NCBI RefSeq assembly: GCF_012516375.2
Contig: NZ_CP051204.2
Span: 7,626,001 to 7,690,000 of the forward strand
Direction: 5' to 3'
Origin: Chitinophaga oryzae
Lineage (GTDB): Bacteria; Bacteroidota; Bacteroidia; Chitinophagales; Chitinophagaceae
DNA length: 64,000 bases
The notes under the pieces: generated by a model
Database searches by the model: none
Seen by the model: only the letters and a program-made list of their open reading frames with translations
What the model was told of the DNA's origin: nothing
Shown here: piece after piece, positions 62,551 to 64,000 of the stretch
How the letters are laid out: the number at the start of each line of letters is the position of its first letter
How positions within the stretch are numbered: the first letter of the stretch is position 1
Made by a program: the position numbers and the translations under genes

Positions 62551-64000
62551 TTAAAATGAAACATTCAGGTTAATGCCGATGCTGCGGGTGGTGGGTATCT
62601 GCAGTGTCTCCAGTCCCTGACCGTTACCGGTATTGAAAGCGGTCTCCGGGTCGATATTAGGTACATGCTTCTGCAGGTACCCCAGGTTTCTGGCCACCAG
62701 CGCAATGTTGACAGACTGTAATTTCCAGCGGTCCGTCAGTGTTTTCGGCAGTGTGTAACCCAGTTTGATTTCGCGCAGTTTGATGAAAGAAGCGTCGAAG
62801 ATGGAGCTTTCATTCAGGCTGCTGTTGTATACTGCTTTATAATAGTCTTCTGCGCCGAGGATGACATCATTCTTTTTACCGTCTGCCGTGTAGCCGTCGA
62901 AGATCATACCATCATGGTGCACTTCGGCGCCATTGGGCGCTGTGGCGGTGTGAGAAGGCAGCTGTATATTCTGCTGACCGCTGCGGTAGTAAGGCAAACC
63001 GCCATGTTCCTCATCCCGGCCGGGCAGCGTCGTCGCCAGCACGCCGGTATAGTTACCGGTGTAGTTGGTGCCCGAATAAATAGAGCCGCCTTGTTTGGTA
63101 TCGATGAGGAAGCCGAGGCTGATTCCTTTAAAGGTGAAGGTGTTATAAATACCACCGGTCCATTTGGGCGTATAATAGCCCAGTATTTTCTTGTTGGGAT
63201 CGATCGCCGGCGTACCATCGGCATTGACGATGATCCTGTTCCGGGCATCGCGCTGGTAGGCGGCGCCATACAGGGCGCCATAGCGCTGCCCTTTGCTGGC
63301 CAGCACCTGCATATTGCCACTGCTGCCCAGTACATAGTTGTTGAGGAAACCTTCTTTATCCAGTTCTATCACCTTGCTCACGTTGCGGGCGTAGTTAACG
63401 TTAACGTCCCAACGGAAGCCGGAGCGTGTAGACACCGGTGTTCCTCCGAGCATCACTTCTATACCTTTATTGCTGATCTCACCGGCGTTCATCAGTTTTT
63501 TCAGATAACCGGTAGTAGGACTTACATCCGCCAGCAGTATCTGGTTGCGGCTGTTGGACTGGTACCAGGTGAAATCGAGGCGGATACGGTTGTCGATGAA
63601 GCCTGCTTCCAGGCCCACTTCCGTTGAGCTGGTTATTTCCGGTTTCAGGTCTTTCGCCAGGAACTTATCGGATACGGTGAGCAGCGGGTTTGGTCCGAAC
63701 GGCTGGTTGAACGGATAGGTATTGATCAGCTGATAGGGATCAGTGTCTTTACCTACCTGTGCCCATCCGCCGCGGATTTTAAGCAGGGTAAGTGCTTTGC
63801 TTTTGATGTTGAGTGCGTCGGAGAGTACGAGGCTACCGTTTACCGAAGGATAGAAATAGGAGTTGTTTTCTACCGGCAATGTGGACGACCAGTCGTTGCG
63901 TGCTGTCACGTTCAGGAAGGCGTAGTTGCGGAACGCGAGCTGTGCAGAACCGAAAGTACTGTACACCCGTTGCCTGGAGAAGTAGCTGGTGGAAAGCAGC
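62551..64000 (-). CDS. SusC/RagA-family TonB-dependent receptor, C-terminal part (runs off the right edge)
   Basis: An open frame continues to the window edge, giving about 483 C-terminal residues. It shows the late barrel strands of SusC proteins: AFLNVTARNDWSSTLPVENN, SYFYPSVNGSLVLSDALN, LKIRGGWAQVGKDTDPYQLI, EVGLEAGFIDNRIRLDFTWY, FIKLREIKLGYTLPKTLTDR, and a terminal aromatic-ended strand (IGINLNVSF). It imports an oligomeric nutrient with SusD, energised by TonB. It is first in its operon, and susD starts 13 bases later. The plug and signal peptide lie beyond the window. No glycoside hydrolase is attached to this pair within the window. Confidence 0.95.
   Translation of the reverse strand, partial: LLSTSYFSRQRVYSTFGSAQLAFRNYAFLNVTARNDWSSTLPVENNSYFYPSVNGSLVLSDALNIKSKALTLLKIRGGWAQVGKDTDPYQLINTYPFNQPFGPNPLLTVSDKFLAKDLKPEITSSTEVGLEAGFIDNRIRLDFTWYQSNSRNQILLADVSPTTGYLKKLMNAGEISNKGIEVMLGGTPVSTRSGFRWDVNVNYARNVSKVIELDKEGFLNNYVLGSSGNMQVLASKGQRYGALYGAAYQRDARNRIIVNADGTPAIDPNKKILGYYTPKWTGGIYNTFTFKGISLGFLIDTKQGGSIYSGTNYTGNYTGVLATTLPGRDEEHGGLPYYRSGQQNIQLPSHTATAPNGAEVHHDGMIFDGYTADGKKNDVILGAEDYYKAVYNSSLNESSIFDASFIKLREIKLGYTLPKTLTDRWKLQSVNIALVARNLGYLQKHVPNIDPETAFNTGNGQGLETLQIPTTRSIGINLNVSF

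Overview
The window looks like a chromosomal segment of a Bacteroidota bacterium, most likely of the Chitinophagaceae (Chitinophaga-like; this placement is inference). Supporting signs are a SusC/SusD pair, a FecR-type protein, a protein with a type IX secretion C-terminal sorting domain, DUF5916 and YitT proteins, many exported glycoside hydrolases, and promoters of the form TTTG-N19-TAnnTTTG. GC content is roughly 50% with AT-rich gaps.

Layout. 1-5.4 kb: the N-terminal half of an exported amidohydrolase, a small exported protein, glycerate 2-kinase, mannonate dehydratase and a MarR regulator, which suggests hexuronate use. 5.5-8.1 kb: a FecR-like membrane protein divergent from an unusual polypeptide joining sigma-like and anti-sigma-like regions to a membrane helix and TPR repeats. 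8.1-25.8 kb: a carbohydrate region read leftward, with an alginate-lyase-family protein, GH36, GH29, GH95, GH2, a LuxR-type regulator, GH29, an unassigned hydrolase and GH29. It is specialised for fucose and galactose linkages and has no SusCD of its own. A LacI-type palindrome lies upstream of the GH2-led operon.

25.8-27.3 kb holds no gene but carries a tight cluster of DnaA-box-like sequences, a candidate replication origin. Gene direction switches from leftward to rightward across it. 27.3-36.3 kb runs rightward: a TetR regulator and a universal stress protein sharing a palindromic operator, three exported surface-type proteins (the last a T9SS cargo whose signal peptide lacks a normal start codon), then MprF followed by a VirJ/AcvB-like hydrolase whose 3' end is frameshifted.

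36.3-46.9 kb: LytTR and HTH regulators, a thioredoxin-fold protein without its cysteines, a DUF5916 outer-membrane protein, a GH20 hexosaminidase, an FMN glutamate-synthase-like protein and an amidohydrolase. 47-53.7 kb: gnd, zwf and pgl, a complete oxidative pentose phosphate set, followed upstream by ppc. Three copies of a palindromic repeat of about 100-117 bp abut stop codons in this part of the window.

54-64 kb: TonB, and a PstS-like binding protein with a long leader containing a small ORF ending in a cysteine cluster. These are followed by YitT, an HGSNAT-like acyltransferase, an atypical SDR behind a 29-bp perfect inverted repeat, an orphan LutC, a lipoprotein, and a SusD/SusC pair running off the right edge. 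No tRNA, rRNA, CRISPR array, transposase or prophage was recognised.
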